Shown here: in pieces, positions 34,577 to 42,808 of the stretch
Layout of the letters: each line of letters begins with the position of its first letter
Numbering within the stretch: the stretch's first letter is position 1
From: JBOGFC01 sp050742155
GTDB taxonomy: Bacteria > Actinomycetota > Acidimicrobiia > Spongiisociales > JALYHC01
Direction of reading: 5' to 3'
DNA: 61,789 nt
NCBI GenBank assembly: GCA_050742155.1
Contig: JBOGFC010000081.1
Span: forward strand, 1 to 61,789
Notes under the pieces: generated by a model
What the model was told of the DNA's origin: nothing
Databases searched by the model: none
Seen by the model: the letters and a program-made list of their open reading frames with translations, nothing else
Made by a program: the position numbers and the translations under genes

Positions 34577-36167
34577 AGCCCCTCGAGATGAGCAGGTACA
34601 GGGGGACCGCCGAGACCGCCAGGAGCAGCAGGGCGGGGGCGGCCGCCCGGGCGAAGAAGGCGTCGTTGGCCGCCGACCACACCCGCACTGCCAGGGTGTC
34701 GAAGCCGGTCGGGCGGAGCAGCAGGGTGGCCGGCAGCTCCTTCATCGAGGTGAGGAAGACCAGCGCGCCTCCGGCCACCAGGCCCCGGCCCATGAGCGGG
34801 GCGGTCACCGTGGCGATCGTCCCGAGCGGGCCCCTGCCCAGGCTGCGAGCCGCTTCCTCCAGATGGGGGCTCACCTGCAGCAGCGCGGCCCGTCCGGCCC
34901 CGGTGGCCTGCGGCAGAAAGAGCGCCACGTAGGCCACCGCCAGCAGGAAGAAGCTCTGGTAGACGACCGGGAGGTAGTTGGCGGCGAAGAACACCAGGGC
35001 CAGCCCGACGGTGATGTGGGGGAGGGCGTAGACGACGTAGAAGCTCCGCTCGAGCAGGCCGGAGGCTCGGGAGCGGTAGCGCACCACCAGCATGGCGGCC
35101 GGGGCCGCCACCACCATGGCCGCCACTCCCGCCGCCAGCGAGACCCCCAACGACCCCCCGGCCGCCCGCCACACCAGTCGCAGCGGCTCCCCGTTGACCA
35201 CACCTCGGACCAGCCAGAACCCCAGCACCCCGACCGGGAGCGCCAACGCCAAGAAGACCAGGCCTGCCAAGAAGGCGAGGGCCGCCCAGCGGGCTCGTCC
35301 GTCCAGGTGCACGGGAATGGCCGGGCGGGGCGGGCGCCGGCTGTGATAGGCGGCCCGCCCCCGGGTGCGGCTCTCCACCCACAGGATCGCCAAAGCCATG
35401 AGAACGAGCAGCAGGGCCAGCACCGCCGCCGGGGTGCGGTCGAGCCGTCCCTGGTACTGGGCGTAGATCACCCTGGTGAAGGCGTCGAAGCGCATCAGCG
35501 AGACCGCTCCGAAGTCGGACAGGGTGTAGAGGGCCACCAGCAGCCCCCCGGCGGTGGCCGCCGGGCGCAGCTGGGGGAGCACCACGGTGCGGAAAGCCCG
35601 CCGGGGCGAGGCGCCCAGCGCCCGGGCAGATTCCTCCTGGGCGGGGTCCAGGCTGCGCAGGGCGGCGGCCACCACCAGGTGGACATAGGGATAGGTGAAC
35701 AAGCTGAGCGCCAGCCAGGCACCGGTGAAGCCGGCCAGGCTGGGGAGCCGCTCGATTCCTAGCGGGGTTAGTAGATCGGCCAGCAGGCCGCGGGGGCCCA
35801 GGGCCGAGATGAGCACGAAGCCCCCCACGAAGGAGGGGATCACCAGGGGCAGCGAGCACAGCGTGGCCCATATCCTTCGCCCGGCGAGGTCGGTGCGCAC
35901 CGTCAGCCAGGCGGTGGCGATGCCCAGGGCGGTGGCCGAGATGGTCACCGCGGCGGTGAGGAGCGAGGTGTTGGCGAGCAGATGCAGGGTGCGAGGTGAG
36001 AGCAGGACCTGTTGAGCCGCCGCGCTGGCCGTCAGGGCCCGCCAGAGGAGATGGCCGAGCGGAACGAGGACCACCGTCAGCACGACCAGCGGTAGCAACC
36101 ACAGGAACCAGGGGGCGCGGCGCGCCTGTCCGAGGGCTTCCCGGGCCGGACGAGCCAGCACGGTCAC
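34560..36167 (-). CDS. fbpB: Iron(III)-type ABC transporter permease (fused two-domain)
   Basis: This 535-aa permease has about 12 helices in two halves. Each half carries an EAA-type loop: EESARALGASPRRAFRTVVL in the first, and EEAARSLGRGPLGTIATVT in the second. The fused two-domain form is typical of FbpB. It starts 2 nt after the binding-protein stop. Confidence 0.9.
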   Translation of the reverse strand: MTVLARPAREALGQARRAPWFLWLLPLVVLTVVLVPLGHLLWRALTASAAAQQVLLSPRTLHLLANTSLLTAAVTISATALGIATAWLTVRTDLAGRRIWATLCSLPLVIPSFVGGFVLISALGPRGLLADLLTPLGIERLPSLAGFTGAWLALSLFTYPYVHLVVAAALRSLDPAQEESARALGASPRRAFRTVVLPQLRPAATAGGLLVALYTLSDFGAVSLMRFDAFTRVIYAQYQGRLDRTPAAVLALLLVLMALAILWVESRTRGRAAYHSRRPPRPAIPVHLDGRARWAALAFLAGLVFLALALPVGVLGFWLVRGVVNGEPLRLVWRAAGGSLGVSLAAGVAAMVVAAPAAMLVVRYRSRASGLLERSFYVVYALPHITVGLALVFFAANYLPVVYQSFFLLAVAYVALFLPQATGAGRAALLQVSPHLEEAARSLGRGPLGTIATVTAPLMGRGLVAGGALVFLTSMKELPATLLLRPTGFDTLAVRVWSAANDAFFARAAAPALLLLAVSAVPLYLLISRGYAAES

Positions 36168-36169
36168 GG

Positions 36170-37168
36170 TCAGAGGAGACCTGCCTCGGCCACCAGGTCG
36201 GTGGCCTGATCGATGGTGTCGGCCAGGTGGGAGAGGTTCACGTCCGGGGTGGGGATCTCCTCCAGGGGAGGCAGGGTGGTGGAGGGCGGCACTCCGGAGA
36301 CGAGCGGATACTCGAAGGTCTCCTCCGAGAAGTACCGCTGGGCCTCTTCCGAGAGCAGGAAGCGGACCAACTCGAGGGCCGCCGCCGGATTCTGGCTGGT
36401 GGTCAGCACCCCTACTCCGGCCGGCATGACCAGCGCCCCGGGATCACCCGAGCGCAGGAAGTGGTTGGCGGCCGACACCCGGCCCTGTTCGCCCTCGAGC
36501 CGCAGCAGGTAATAGTGGTTGACCAGCCCGAGATCCACCTCGCCGGCGTCGGCGGCCGCCACGATCGGGGCGTTGCTCTGGTAGATGACGGGGTCGTTGG
36601 CGGCGATGCCTTCCAGCCATTCCAGCGTCCGCCCCTCCCCGTCGGTGAGGATCATGGCCGAGACGAAGGCGAGGAAGGAGCCGTTGGTGGGGGCGATCGC
36701 CACCCGGCCCTTCCAGTTGGGATCGGTGAGCTCCCAGATGCTCCGGGGCAGCTCGGCCTCCGAGAGCGCCTCGGTGTTGTAGACCATCACCCTGGCCCGC
36801 CCCGAGGTCCCCACCCAGCGACCCTCGGCGTCCCGGAATCGCGCCGGCACCCTGCCCAGCACCTCGTCGGGCAGAGTGGCCAGCAGCCCGGCTGCGGCCA
36901 CCGCCCCCAAGGAGGCCGGATCCTGGGCGAAGAACACATCGGCCGGAGAGTTCTGGCCCTCCTCGAGGAGGGTGGCCGCCAGCTCGGTGCTGCCCGCGTA
37001 CCGAACCTCGACCGCGAGGTCGCTCTGCTCCCGGAAACGCTGGAGGAGCGGCTCGACCAGCTCCTGACCCCGGCCGGAGTAGACGACCAGCTTGCCGTCG
37101 GCACCGGATCCGGGGGCGCAGGCGGCGGCGGCGAGAGCTGCCAGCAAGATGATTGTGACGTGCTTCAT
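36170..37168 (-). CDS. fbpA: Iron(III)-binding lipoprotein of the ABC transporter
   Basis: This 332-aa protein has a lipobox ending in AAAC (C17). LVVYSGRGQELVEPLLQRF is typical of FbpA-type ferric-binding proteins. Adjacent tyrosines Y219-Y220 (VNHYYLLR) match the pair that binds Fe(III) in that family. It captures ferric iron outside the membrane. It is the first gene of the leftward operon, divergent from a DtxR-family gene, with a dyad operator candidate about 19 nt upstream of its start. Confidence 0.92.
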   Translation of the reverse strand: MKHVTIILLAALAAAACAPGSGADGKLVVYSGRGQELVEPLLQRFREQSDLAVEVRYAGSTELAATLLEEGQNSPADVFFAQDPASLGAVAAAGLLATLPDEVLGRVPARFRDAEGRWVGTSGRARVMVYNTEALSEAELPRSIWELTDPNWKGRVAIAPTNGSFLAFVSAMILTDGEGRTLEWLEGIAANDPVIYQSNAPIVAAADAGEVDLGLVNHYYLLRLEGEQGRVSAANHFLRSGDPGALVMPAGVGVLTTSQNPAAALELVRFLLSEEAQRYFSEETFEYPLVSGVPPSTTLPPLEEIPTPDVNLSHLADTIDQATDLVAEAGLL

Positions 37169-37186
37169 GAGAAGGCAGGTTAGATA

Positions 37187-37204
37187 GCACTACGAGCGTA
37201 GTGC
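37187..37204. promoter_or_regulatory. 18-bp dyad, candidate operator for the iron transporter
   Basis: GCACTACG and CGTAGTGC are perfect 8-bp arms around AG. It lies between the divergent binding-protein and DtxR-family genes. Its sequence differs from the classical DtxR box, so the regulator it serves is uncertain. Confidence 0.55.
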
Positions 37205-37211
37205 AAATTGG

Positions 37212-37240
37212 TTGACACGAATCGTCAAGCATGCTTAACA
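37212..37240 (+). promoter_or_regulatory. Putative promoter of the DtxR-family gene
   Basis: TTGACA (37212-37217) and TTAACA (37235-37240) are 17 nt apart. This placement makes the ATG at 37231 unlikely and favours the GTG at 37267. Confidence 0.5.
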
Positions 37241-37258
37241 AGTCGGGGTCGGTTAGCA
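37227..37258. promoter_or_regulatory. Overlapping dyads at the DtxR-family promoter
   Basis: AAGCATGCTT (37227-37236) is a perfect palindrome. ATGCTTAAC (37231-37239) and GTTAGCAT (37252-37259) form an imperfect inverted pair. GTTAGCAT-type half sites resemble DtxR/MntR boxes and overlap the -10 region, consistent with autoregulation. Confidence 0.4.
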
Positions 37259-37266
37259 TCCGGGCG

Positions 37267-37929
37267 GTGGAAGCCACCGACTACCGAGCCCCCTTCCGAG
37301 AGTACGCCGAAGCCATTTACGAGCTCGAGGAAGGGGAGATCGAGGTCATTCAGGCTCGCATCGCCGAGTGGCTGGGGGTGAGCCGGGCCGGCGTCTCGGA
37401 CACCGTGCATCGAATGGCACTGGACGGGCTGGTGACCATAGGCGACGAGATCCACCTCACCACCGAGGGCCGCCACCTGGCCGAGGTGGTGGTGCGCCGC
37501 CACCGCCTGGCCGAGCGGTTCCTCTCGGAGGTGCTCAGGCTTCCATGGGTCAAGGTGCACGACGAGGCGGCGGTGTGGGAGCACTTCGTCTCCGCCGACG
37601 TGGAACAGGCCATGTGGGAGGTGCTCGGCCGGCCCCAGACCTGTCCGCACGGCAACCCGATCCCCGGAGCCGGCTACCGGCCTCCCAAGATGATGCCCCT
37701 CGCCGAGTTGGAGGCAGGGCGGCGGCTGCGGCTGGAGCGGATCGCCGAGGAGCTGGAGCTCGACCCCGAGATCATGCGCTTCCTCGACGAGGCGGAGCTG
37801 CGACCGGGCGCCGGGGTGGAGGTGGTCCACCGCACTCCGGATGACACCCTCACCGTGCGAGTCAACGGCGACGCCTCGGTGGGGGTGGGGCCCTTCATGG
37901 CCGAGCGTCTCTTCTTGGCGATTTCCTGA
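37267..37929 (+). CDS. DtxR/MntR-family metal-dependent regulator
   Basis: This 220-aa protein has an N-terminal winged helix-turn-helix (EYAEAIYELEEGEIEVIQAR, then AEWLGVSRAGVSDTVHRM). A dimerisation and metal-binding domain follows (HRLAERFLSEVL, HDEAAVWEHFVS, CPHGNPIP), and the SH3-like C-terminal domain ends at AERLFLAIS. It should repress metal-uptake genes when iron or manganese is bound. It is divergent from a ferric ABC transporter, its likely target. GTG at 37267 is chosen because an upstream ATG at 37231 falls between the -35 and -10 elements. Confidence 0.9.
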   Translation: MEATDYRAPFREYAEAIYELEEGEIEVIQARIAEWLGVSRAGVSDTVHRMALDGLVTIGDEIHLTTEGRHLAEVVVRRHRLAERFLSEVLRLPWVKVHDEAAVWEHFVSADVEQAMWEVLGRPQTCPHGNPIPGAGYRPPKMMPLAELEAGRRLRLERIAEELELDPEIMRFLDEAELRPGAGVEVVHRTPDDTLTVRVNGDASVGVGPFMAERLFLAIS

Positions 37930-37959
37930 AGTTTCCTGTTAGTCGGGCACCGGAGAGGG

Positions 37960-37965
37960 TATAGT
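37960..37965 (+). promoter_or_regulatory. Putative -10 box before the riboswitch
   Basis: TATAGT lies just upstream of the conserved riboswitch start. No strong -35 is evident, with TGTTAG at 37937 the best-spaced candidate. Confidence 0.4.
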
Positions 37966-37970
37966 TGCGC

Positions 37971-38098
37971 CTACGCCGAACCCGGCCGCCCGGCCGGGGC
38001 GGGGGACCCACCATTGTGGGGCGAATTCCGGCATGCCGGATAGGGCGAACCTTCCAGCCCGAGCCCGTCAGCTAACCCCGTAGGCAACTGGAAGGAGA
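37971..38098 (+). ncRNA. Cyclic di-AMP riboswitch (ydaO/yuaA type)
   Basis: The leader carries the conserved landmarks of the ydaO aptamer in order. They are CGCCGAACCCG (37974-37984), GGGGACCCA followed by GTGGGGCGAAT (38002-38026), then AGGGCGAACCTTCCAGCCC (38042-38060), CCGTCAGCTAACCCCGTAGG (38065-38084) and the closing GGAAGGAG (38090-38097). CTTCCAG pairs with CTGGAAG to close a helix. This matches the c-di-AMP sensor found in Firmicutes and Actinobacteria. It lies 50 nt before the next gene's ATG and should control it. I see no obvious terminator in the short expression platform, so translational control is possible. Confidence 0.9.
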
Positions 38099-38147
38099 CC
38101 GGTGCCGCTCCCGGCTCTGGCTCTCCCTGGCGGAGGAGGAAGCCGAG

Positions 38148-39104
38148 ATGGGTCTCGAGATGGTGAAGAAGGGACCGGCGTCCCCGGGTCGCTACGTGAC
38201 CGTGGAGGATCGACTGGGTATGAGCCTCCCTTACTCCAAGGGCCTCATGGCGACCTCGATCATGGCCACTGGGCTGGCTCCGGACCGGGCCTTCGCTCTG
38301 GCGGAGTCCATCGAGCAGGAGCTGGCGGCCTGGCGTCGAGACGCGGTCTCGGCCGATGAGCTGGCCGGGCTGGCGACCCGAGTTCTCACCGCCCGGGCCG
38401 GGCCGGCCGTGGCCGAGCGCTATCAGGCCTGGCGGCGCGCCAAGCGCTCCTCCAAGCCGGTCGTCGTGCTCATCGGTGGAGCCACCGGGGTGGGCAAGTC
38501 GACGGTGGCCACCCGCATGGGAGCCCGCCTCGGCATCACCCGGATCATCCCGACGGACGCGGTGCGGGAGGTCATGCGCAACATCATCTCCGAGGACGTG
38601 CTGCCGGCCATCCACGTTTCCTCCTTCGAGGTGTCCCAATCCGTGCAGGGTCCGTGGGAGGGGACTCCCGACCCGGTGCTGCTCGGCTTCCAGCGCCAGG
38701 CGGAGGCGGTGGCGGCCGGCGTCAAGGGTCTCATCACCCGGGCCATCACCGAGCGGATCGACATCGTCGTCGAGGGCACCCACGTGCTGCCCGGCCTGCT
38801 CACCGGGGATTGGCCGGCCGACCAAGCTGCCGTCGTGGAGGTGGTGCTGGCCATCGACGACCCCGACGCCCACCGAGCGCATTTCCTGGCCCGCCAGGAG
38901 CTGGAGCACGGCCGCCGCCCCCATCGGTACCTGGAGCACTTCGAGGAGATCCGCACCATCCAGGCCCATATCCGTGACCTGGCGAGGGCGCACGACATCC
39001 CCGAGGTCCTCTCGGAGGACCTCGATGGGACCATTCAGGCGCTGCTCGAGATGGTCGTGGAAGCGGTGACGATCGGCGATCGCGCGGAGGCGATCGCCCT
39101 CTGA
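38148..39104 (+). CDS. 2-phosphoglycerate kinase-like P-loop protein with ATP-cone
   Basis: This 318-aa protein has an N-terminal ATP-cone-like region (about 16-95: VEDRLGMSLPYSKGLMATSI, DRAFALAESIEQEL). A P-loop kinase domain follows, with Walker A GGATGVGKST (110-119) and GITRIIPTDAVREVMRNII. IHVSSFE and DIVVEGTHVLPG are also typical of the 2-phosphoglycerate kinase family. That enzyme phosphorylates 2-phosphoglycerate to 2,3-bisphosphoglycerate, a precursor of the solute cyclic 2,3-bisphosphoglycerate in some archaea. The exact substrate here is uncertain. GGAGGAGGAAG precedes the ATG. It is the only gene under the c-di-AMP riboswitch. Confidence 0.75.
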   Translation: MGLEMVKKGPASPGRYVTVEDRLGMSLPYSKGLMATSIMATGLAPDRAFALAESIEQELAAWRRDAVSADELAGLATRVLTARAGPAVAERYQAWRRAKRSSKPVVVLIGGATGVGKSTVATRMGARLGITRIIPTDAVREVMRNIISEDVLPAIHVSSFEVSQSVQGPWEGTPDPVLLGFQRQAEAVAAGVKGLITRAITERIDIVVEGTHVLPGLLTGDWPADQAAVVEVVLAIDDPDAHRAHFLARQELEHGRRPHRYLEHFEEIRTIQAHIRDLARAHDIPEVLSEDLDGTIQALLEMVVEAVTIGDRAEAIAL

Positions 39105-39106
39105 GG

Positions 39107-39145
39107 CCCTCTCCTCCCCCTCCCGGGGGAGGGTTGGGGAGGGGG
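39107..39145. repeat. GC-rich hairpin repeat (family C) between convergent genes
   Basis: CTCCTCCCCCTCCC and GGGGGAGGG are followed by TTGGGGAGGGGG. It lies directly after the kinase stop and before the convergent ACT gene end, so it may act as a bidirectional terminator. Confidence 0.8.
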
Positions 39146-39155
39146 ACAAGCGGAC

Positions 39156-39524
39156 CTACACCGCCGTGCGGATCGTCTGCAGGTTGTCGCCTCCGATCAC
39201 CAGGCGGGTGCCGGCCGCCAGGTAAACGAGGTCGATGTTGGCGCCGGTGTCGGCGATCTTGCGGGCTACCTCGCCCAGCATGCCGGGCCGGTCCTCGACA
39301 TCGACGACCACCACCTCGCGCTCGTCGGTCACCTTGAGGCCGGCGTTCCCGAGCGCCTGGCGGGCGGCGGCGGCGTCCTCCACCAGGATGTGGAACAAGC
39401 CGGTCCCGTCGGTGGCCACCCCGGCCACCCCGTCGATGTTGATCTGGGCCTTGCCGAGTGCTTCGCCGAGGTCGGCCAGCGTGCCGGGCCGGTTCTGCAG
39501 CTCGACGGTCAGGTCCATGGCCAT
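39156..39524 (-). CDS. Double ACT-domain protein
   Basis: This 122-aa protein consists of two ACT-like halves: MDLTVELQNRPGTLADLGEA (about 3-60) and VVVVDVEDRPGMLGEVARKI (about 70-122). ACT domains bind amino acids or other small ligands and control enzymes. Here the protein stands alone, with no enzyme fused or adjacent, so its target is unknown. The ATG has GAAGGGAG upstream. Confidence 0.85.
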   Translation of the reverse strand: MAMDLTVELQNRPGTLADLGEALGKAQINIDGVAGVATDGTGLFHILVEDAAAARQALGNAGLKVTDEREVVVVDVEDRPGMLGEVARKIADTGANIDLVYLAAGTRLVIGGDNLQTIRTAV

Positions 39525-39596
39525 GTGAGACTCCCTTCTCTGGGCCTACCTCACGAACCTAGTCACCTTTTCAAAAGCGTGCGTCGGAGAGGTAGG

Positions 39597-40694
39597 TCAG
39601 GCGCCACCCACCAGCAGCGGCACCCGCAGCTCCTCCTCGGTGAGGCCGCCGTGGGCGCCGATCAGCCGTCGGTCACTGAAGCGGTGCAACAGGATATGAC
39701 CGGGTGCGGGGACCAGCGCACCGGTGGGAGCCCGCTCCTCGAAGCTGGGGTGGGGCGGGCCCGGCCCCCACCACGACCGCATCTCCTCGAGCGGCACCCA
39801 AGAGGCCGGGAGGGTCTCGGCCAGGGAGGCGGCCCTCTCGGGATCACCGCGCAGGAAGGTCATACGAGAGTCGCCGTACACGATGAACTCCTGCTCGGCG
39901 AGGCGGCCGAGCTCGGTACGGCGTTCGGGTGGCACGTCCACGTGGCCGTGGTCCGAGGTGCCGACCATCGCCGTCCCATCGGGCAAACGAGACGCCACCC
40001 GTTGCCAGACCTCGGCGGCCAGTCCGATCGCCTCGACGTACATCTGCGATGCCTGGCCCCTGGTATGGGCGGCCACGTCCACGTGCGGGAGGTACACGAG
40101 GAGCAGGCGTCCCGGGTGGGAGGCCAACGCCAGCGCCGCCTCCACCATCTCGTCGGCGGTGAAGACCGGCTCGAAGCGGGCGCCGCGGTAGAGCACCCGA
40201 CTGAGAGGACTCTCGAGGAAGTCTCCCGGCTGGATGGTGATCGGCTCCACCCCCGCCCGGGCAAGGCGCTCCCAGAGGTTGGGAGCCGGCAGAAGCTCAT
40301 CGAACCGGTAATCAACCGGGTCGCCCCACAAGGTCGTCCACTGCAGGGTGTTGACCACCAGGTCGAGCTCGGGCATCCAGAGCTGGTAGCCGAGCAGACC
40401 ATGCTGGGCGGGCGGAAGGCCGGTGACCACGCTGGCCAGGCTGGCCGTGGTGGTGCTGGGGAACGGGGCGTCGAGGGCCGCCCGGCGGGAGAGGGCCAGT
40501 GGTCCCGCGCTGGGGTGAGCGAGCTGATGGTCGCCCAGCCCGTCGAAGAGGAACAGCAGGTAGGAGTCCCCTGACGGGATCAGTCGGGCCAGCTCCTCGG
40601 CCAGCCGGGGAGCGACACTCGATCCGATGAGACGGTGCTCGAGCTCGGCCACCAGATTGACGAGCCCGCCGCCTGCATAGTCGGGAAGGCGCAC
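39597..40694 (-). CDS. Alkaline phosphatase superfamily / type I phosphodiesterase
   Basis: This 365-aa protein has the two-metal phosphatase pattern. It shows D51 in LFLFDGLGD, the nucleophile Thr/Ser region FPSTTTASL (about 78-86), D206 and H210 in LPHVDVAAH, D248-H249 in TSDHGH and the late GAHGGL. This fits nucleotide pyrophosphatase/phosphodiesterase enzymes. There is no signal peptide, so it appears cytoplasmic. The substrate is unknown. It is divergent from the MFS gene with only 23 nt between starts. Confidence 0.88.
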   Translation of the reverse strand: MRLPDYAGGGLVNLVAELEHRLIGSSVAPRLAEELARLIPSGDSYLLFLFDGLGDHQLAHPSAGPLALSRRAALDAPFPSTTTASLASVVTGLPPAQHGLLGYQLWMPELDLVVNTLQWTTLWGDPVDYRFDELLPAPNLWERLARAGVEPITIQPGDFLESPLSRVLYRGARFEPVFTADEMVEAALALASHPGRLLLVYLPHVDVAAHTRGQASQMYVEAIGLAAEVWQRVASRLPDGTAMVGTSDHGHVDVPPERRTELGRLAEQEFIVYGDSRMTFLRGDPERAASLAETLPASWVPLEEMRSWWGPGPPHPSFEERAPTGALVPAPGHILLHRFSDRRLIGAHGGLTEEELRVPLLVGGA

Positions 40695-40717
40695 GGGAGG
40701 ACGATAGTTTCGAGAAC

Positions 40718-41920
40718 ATGAACGGCTTGGGGCGCAACTTTCGCAAGCTCTGGACGGCCAGCGCAGTCTCCAACCTGGGGGATGGGGTGCGGCTGGCCGC
40801 CCTTCCTCTGCTGGCCGCCACGCTCACTCGCGACCCGGCCCTGGTGGCCGGCCTCACCGTCATGCTGTGGCTGCCCTGGCTGCTGCTCTCCCTGGTGGCA
40901 GGAGCGGTGGTTGACCAGGTGGACCGACGGAGGCTGATGGCCGCCGCGCAGGGCCTGCGCATGATGGTGGTGGCCTTGCTGGGTGGGGCGGTGTGGATGG
41001 GATGGGCCGGCCTCCCCCTGCTCTACGCGGTGGCCTTCTTGATGGGAGCGGCGGAGACGCTCTTCGACACCGCCGCCCAGGCGATCATCCCCTCGGTGGT
41101 GGCCCCGTCTCAGCTCGAGCCGGCCAATGCCCGGCTGATCGGGGCGGAGATCGTGGCCAACCAGTTCGTCGGTCCTCCGCTGGGAGCCGTTCTGTTCGGG
41201 CTGGCGGCGGCGGTCCCGTTCCTCTTCGACGCGGCCACCTTCGCCGTGGCGGCCGTCTTGCTCGTCGCCCTGCAAGGCAGCTTCCGGCCCATCCAGGACG
41301 ACACGCGGCGTCGGCTCGGTCGCCGCATATACGAGGGATTGACCTGGCTCGGGCGTCACCGCCTGCTCCGGGCGGTGACCTTCATGGTGGCGCTGGTCAA
41401 CCTCTTCTACGCATCCACCAGCGCCATCTTCGTGCTCTTCGCGCTCGAGATCCTGGGCCTTGATGAGCTCGGGTTCGGCGTCCTGCTGGCGATGTTTGCT
41501 GTAGGAGCATCACTCGGCACGGTGGCCGCCCATCGGGTGACGCAGGTGCTGGGCCCCGGCACCGTCGCCCTGACCGCATTCTCGGTCGGGGGGGCCGCCC
41601 AGATCGCCATCGGCCTCTCCTCCCGGCCGGTGGCGGTGGGCGCCATGTTGGTGGTGCAGGGGATCGGCTTCGCGATCTTCAACGTCACCTTTCGCTCGCT
41701 CCGCCAGGCCGTGGTGCCCGACACTCTGCTGGGACGGGTGGTGGGCTCCCAGCGCGCCTTGGGCTATGGCGCCATCCCGGCCGGGGCCGCCCTCGGGGGT
41801 CTCATGGCGCGCGCTCTCGGCCTGCGTGCCCCGTTCCTGGTGGCCGGCGTGGCCTTGGTGCTGGTGGCCCTGGTGTCGACTCCGTTCGTCAACAACCGGG
41901 CCATCGCAGAGGCTTCCTGA
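40718..41920 (+). CDS. MFS transporter
   Basis: This 400-aa protein has about 12 helices. The MFS loop-2 motif is GAVVDQVDRRRLMAAAQ (about 64-80), and a second RRLGRRIYEGLTWLGRH lies after helix 6. It resembles the MFS_3/EntS-like drug or siderophore exporter group. Substrate cannot be read from the sequence. It directly precedes the second nuo operon, with 34 nt between. Confidence 0.88.
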   Translation: MNGLGRNFRKLWTASAVSNLGDGVRLAALPLLAATLTRDPALVAGLTVMLWLPWLLLSLVAGAVVDQVDRRRLMAAAQGLRMMVVALLGGAVWMGWAGLPLLYAVAFLMGAAETLFDTAAQAIIPSVVAPSQLEPANARLIGAEIVANQFVGPPLGAVLFGLAAAVPFLFDAATFAVAAVLLVALQGSFRPIQDDTRRRLGRRIYEGLTWLGRHRLLRAVTFMVALVNLFYASTSAIFVLFALEILGLDELGFGVLLAMFAVGASLGTVAAHRVTQVLGPGTVALTAFSVGGAAQIAIGLSSRPVAVGAMLVVQGIGFAIFNVTFRSLRQAVVPDTLLGRVVGSQRALGYGAIPAGAALGGLMARALGLRAPFLVAGVALVLVALVSTPFVNNRAIAEAS

Positions 41921-41938
41921 GAGGACCGGCCGCCTCCC

Positions 41939-41944
41939 TATACT
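41939..41944 (+). promoter_or_regulatory. Putative -10 box of the second nuo operon
   Basis: TATACT within CTCCCTATACT matches the context of the first nuo promoter (CTCCCTATGCT). It lies only 10 nt before the nuoA GTG, so the transcript would be nearly leaderless. Confidence 0.4.
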
Positions 41945-41954
41945 CCGCGAGCAG

Positions 41955-42320
41955 GTGGAACAGTACTTTCACGACTACATCACGGTGGCCGCCTTCGCCG
42001 GGTTCGGGGTGGCGCTGGTGGCGCTCACCTTGGGGGTCTCGGCGCTGGTCCGCCCTTCCAAGCCCAACCCGGCCAAGCTGACCACCTATGAGTGCGGGGT
42101 GGATCCGGTGGGCGGCGGCTGGGCCCAGACCTACGTGCGGTATTACATCTTCGGACTGCTCTTCGTGATCTTCGACGTGGAGGCGGTGTTCATCTTCCCC
42201 TGGGCGGTGGTCCTGGAGCAGCTCGGGGTTTTCGCTTTGGTGGAGATGCTCATCTTCATCCTCATCCTGATCGCCGGCCTGGTCTACGCCATCCGAAAGG
42301 GGCTGTTGGTATGGGAGTGA
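41955..42320 (+). CDS. nuoA: Complex I subunit A (operon 2)
   Basis: This 121-aa three-helix subunit has the conserved loop KLTTYECGVDPVG, with the switch Cys found in many complex I enzymes (operon 1 has KLAPYESG instead). It is followed by RYYIFGLLFVIFDVEAVFIFP. Start GTG at 41955, since upstream in-frame codons lie in the MFS gene. nuoB overlaps its end by 10 nt. It begins an operon that lacks nuoE, nuoF and nuoG. Confidence 0.92.
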   Translation: MEQYFHDYITVAAFAGFGVALVALTLGVSALVRPSKPNPAKLTTYECGVDPVGGGWAQTYVRYYIFGLLFVIFDVEAVFIFPWAVVLEQLGVFALVEMLIFILILIAGLVYAIRKGLLVWE

Positions 42321-42808
42321 TCGAGCGCTTCGGCACGCCCAAGCCGATCACCTGGCTCCTCAACTGGTCCCGCAAGTACTCGCTGTGGTTCTTCCAGTTC
42401 GGGCTGGCCTGCTGTGCCATTGAGCTGATGGCCGCCTCCAGCCCCCGCTACGACTTCATGCGCTTCGGGATCATCCCCCTGCCGGCCTCCCCGCGCCAGG
42501 CTGACCTGATGATCGTGGCCGGCACCGTCACCGACAAGATGGCTCCGGCCATCAGACGCCTCTACGAGCAGATGCCCGACCCCAAGTACGTCATCTCGAT
42601 GGGGTCGTGCTCCAACTGCGGAGGCCCGTACTGGGACTCGTACTCGGTCACCAAGGGTGTCGATCAGGTCATCCCGGTGGACGTCTACGTGCCCGGCTGC
42701 CCACCCCGGCCGGAAGCCCTGCTGGAGGGGATCGTGCTCTTGCAGCAGAAGATCCAGGGCGAGGACGTGCGGGATAAGTGGAGAGAGCTTGACCGACAGC
42801 CCGCCTGA
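42311..42808 (+). CDS. nuoB: Complex I subunit B (operon 2)
   Basis: This 165-aa N2-cluster subunit has ligands in LACCAIELMA, MGSCSNCGG and VPGCPPRP. The GSCSNCGG variant differs from GACAST in operon 1, so the two enzymes are separate lineages rather than a recent copy. The ATG lies inside nuoA by 10 nt and nuoC starts inside its last 20 nt. Confidence 0.95.
   Translation: MGVIERFGTPKPITWLLNWSRKYSLWFFQFGLACCAIELMAASSPRYDFMRFGIIPLPASPRQADLMIVAGTVTDKMAPAIRRLYEQMPDPKYVISMGSCSNCGGPYWDSYSVTKGVDQVIPVDVYVPGCPPRPEALLEGIVLLQQKIQGEDVRDKWRELDRQPA

Noticed and set aside
37231..37266. ATG at 37231 as start of the DtxR-family gene
   Set aside because: It falls between good -35 and -10 elements. The GTG at 37267 matches the usual family N-terminus.
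38148..39104. Shikimate, gluconate or other small-molecule kinase
   Set aside because: The ATP-cone N-terminus plus GITRIIPTDAVR and VSSFE fit the 2-phosphoglycerate kinase family better.
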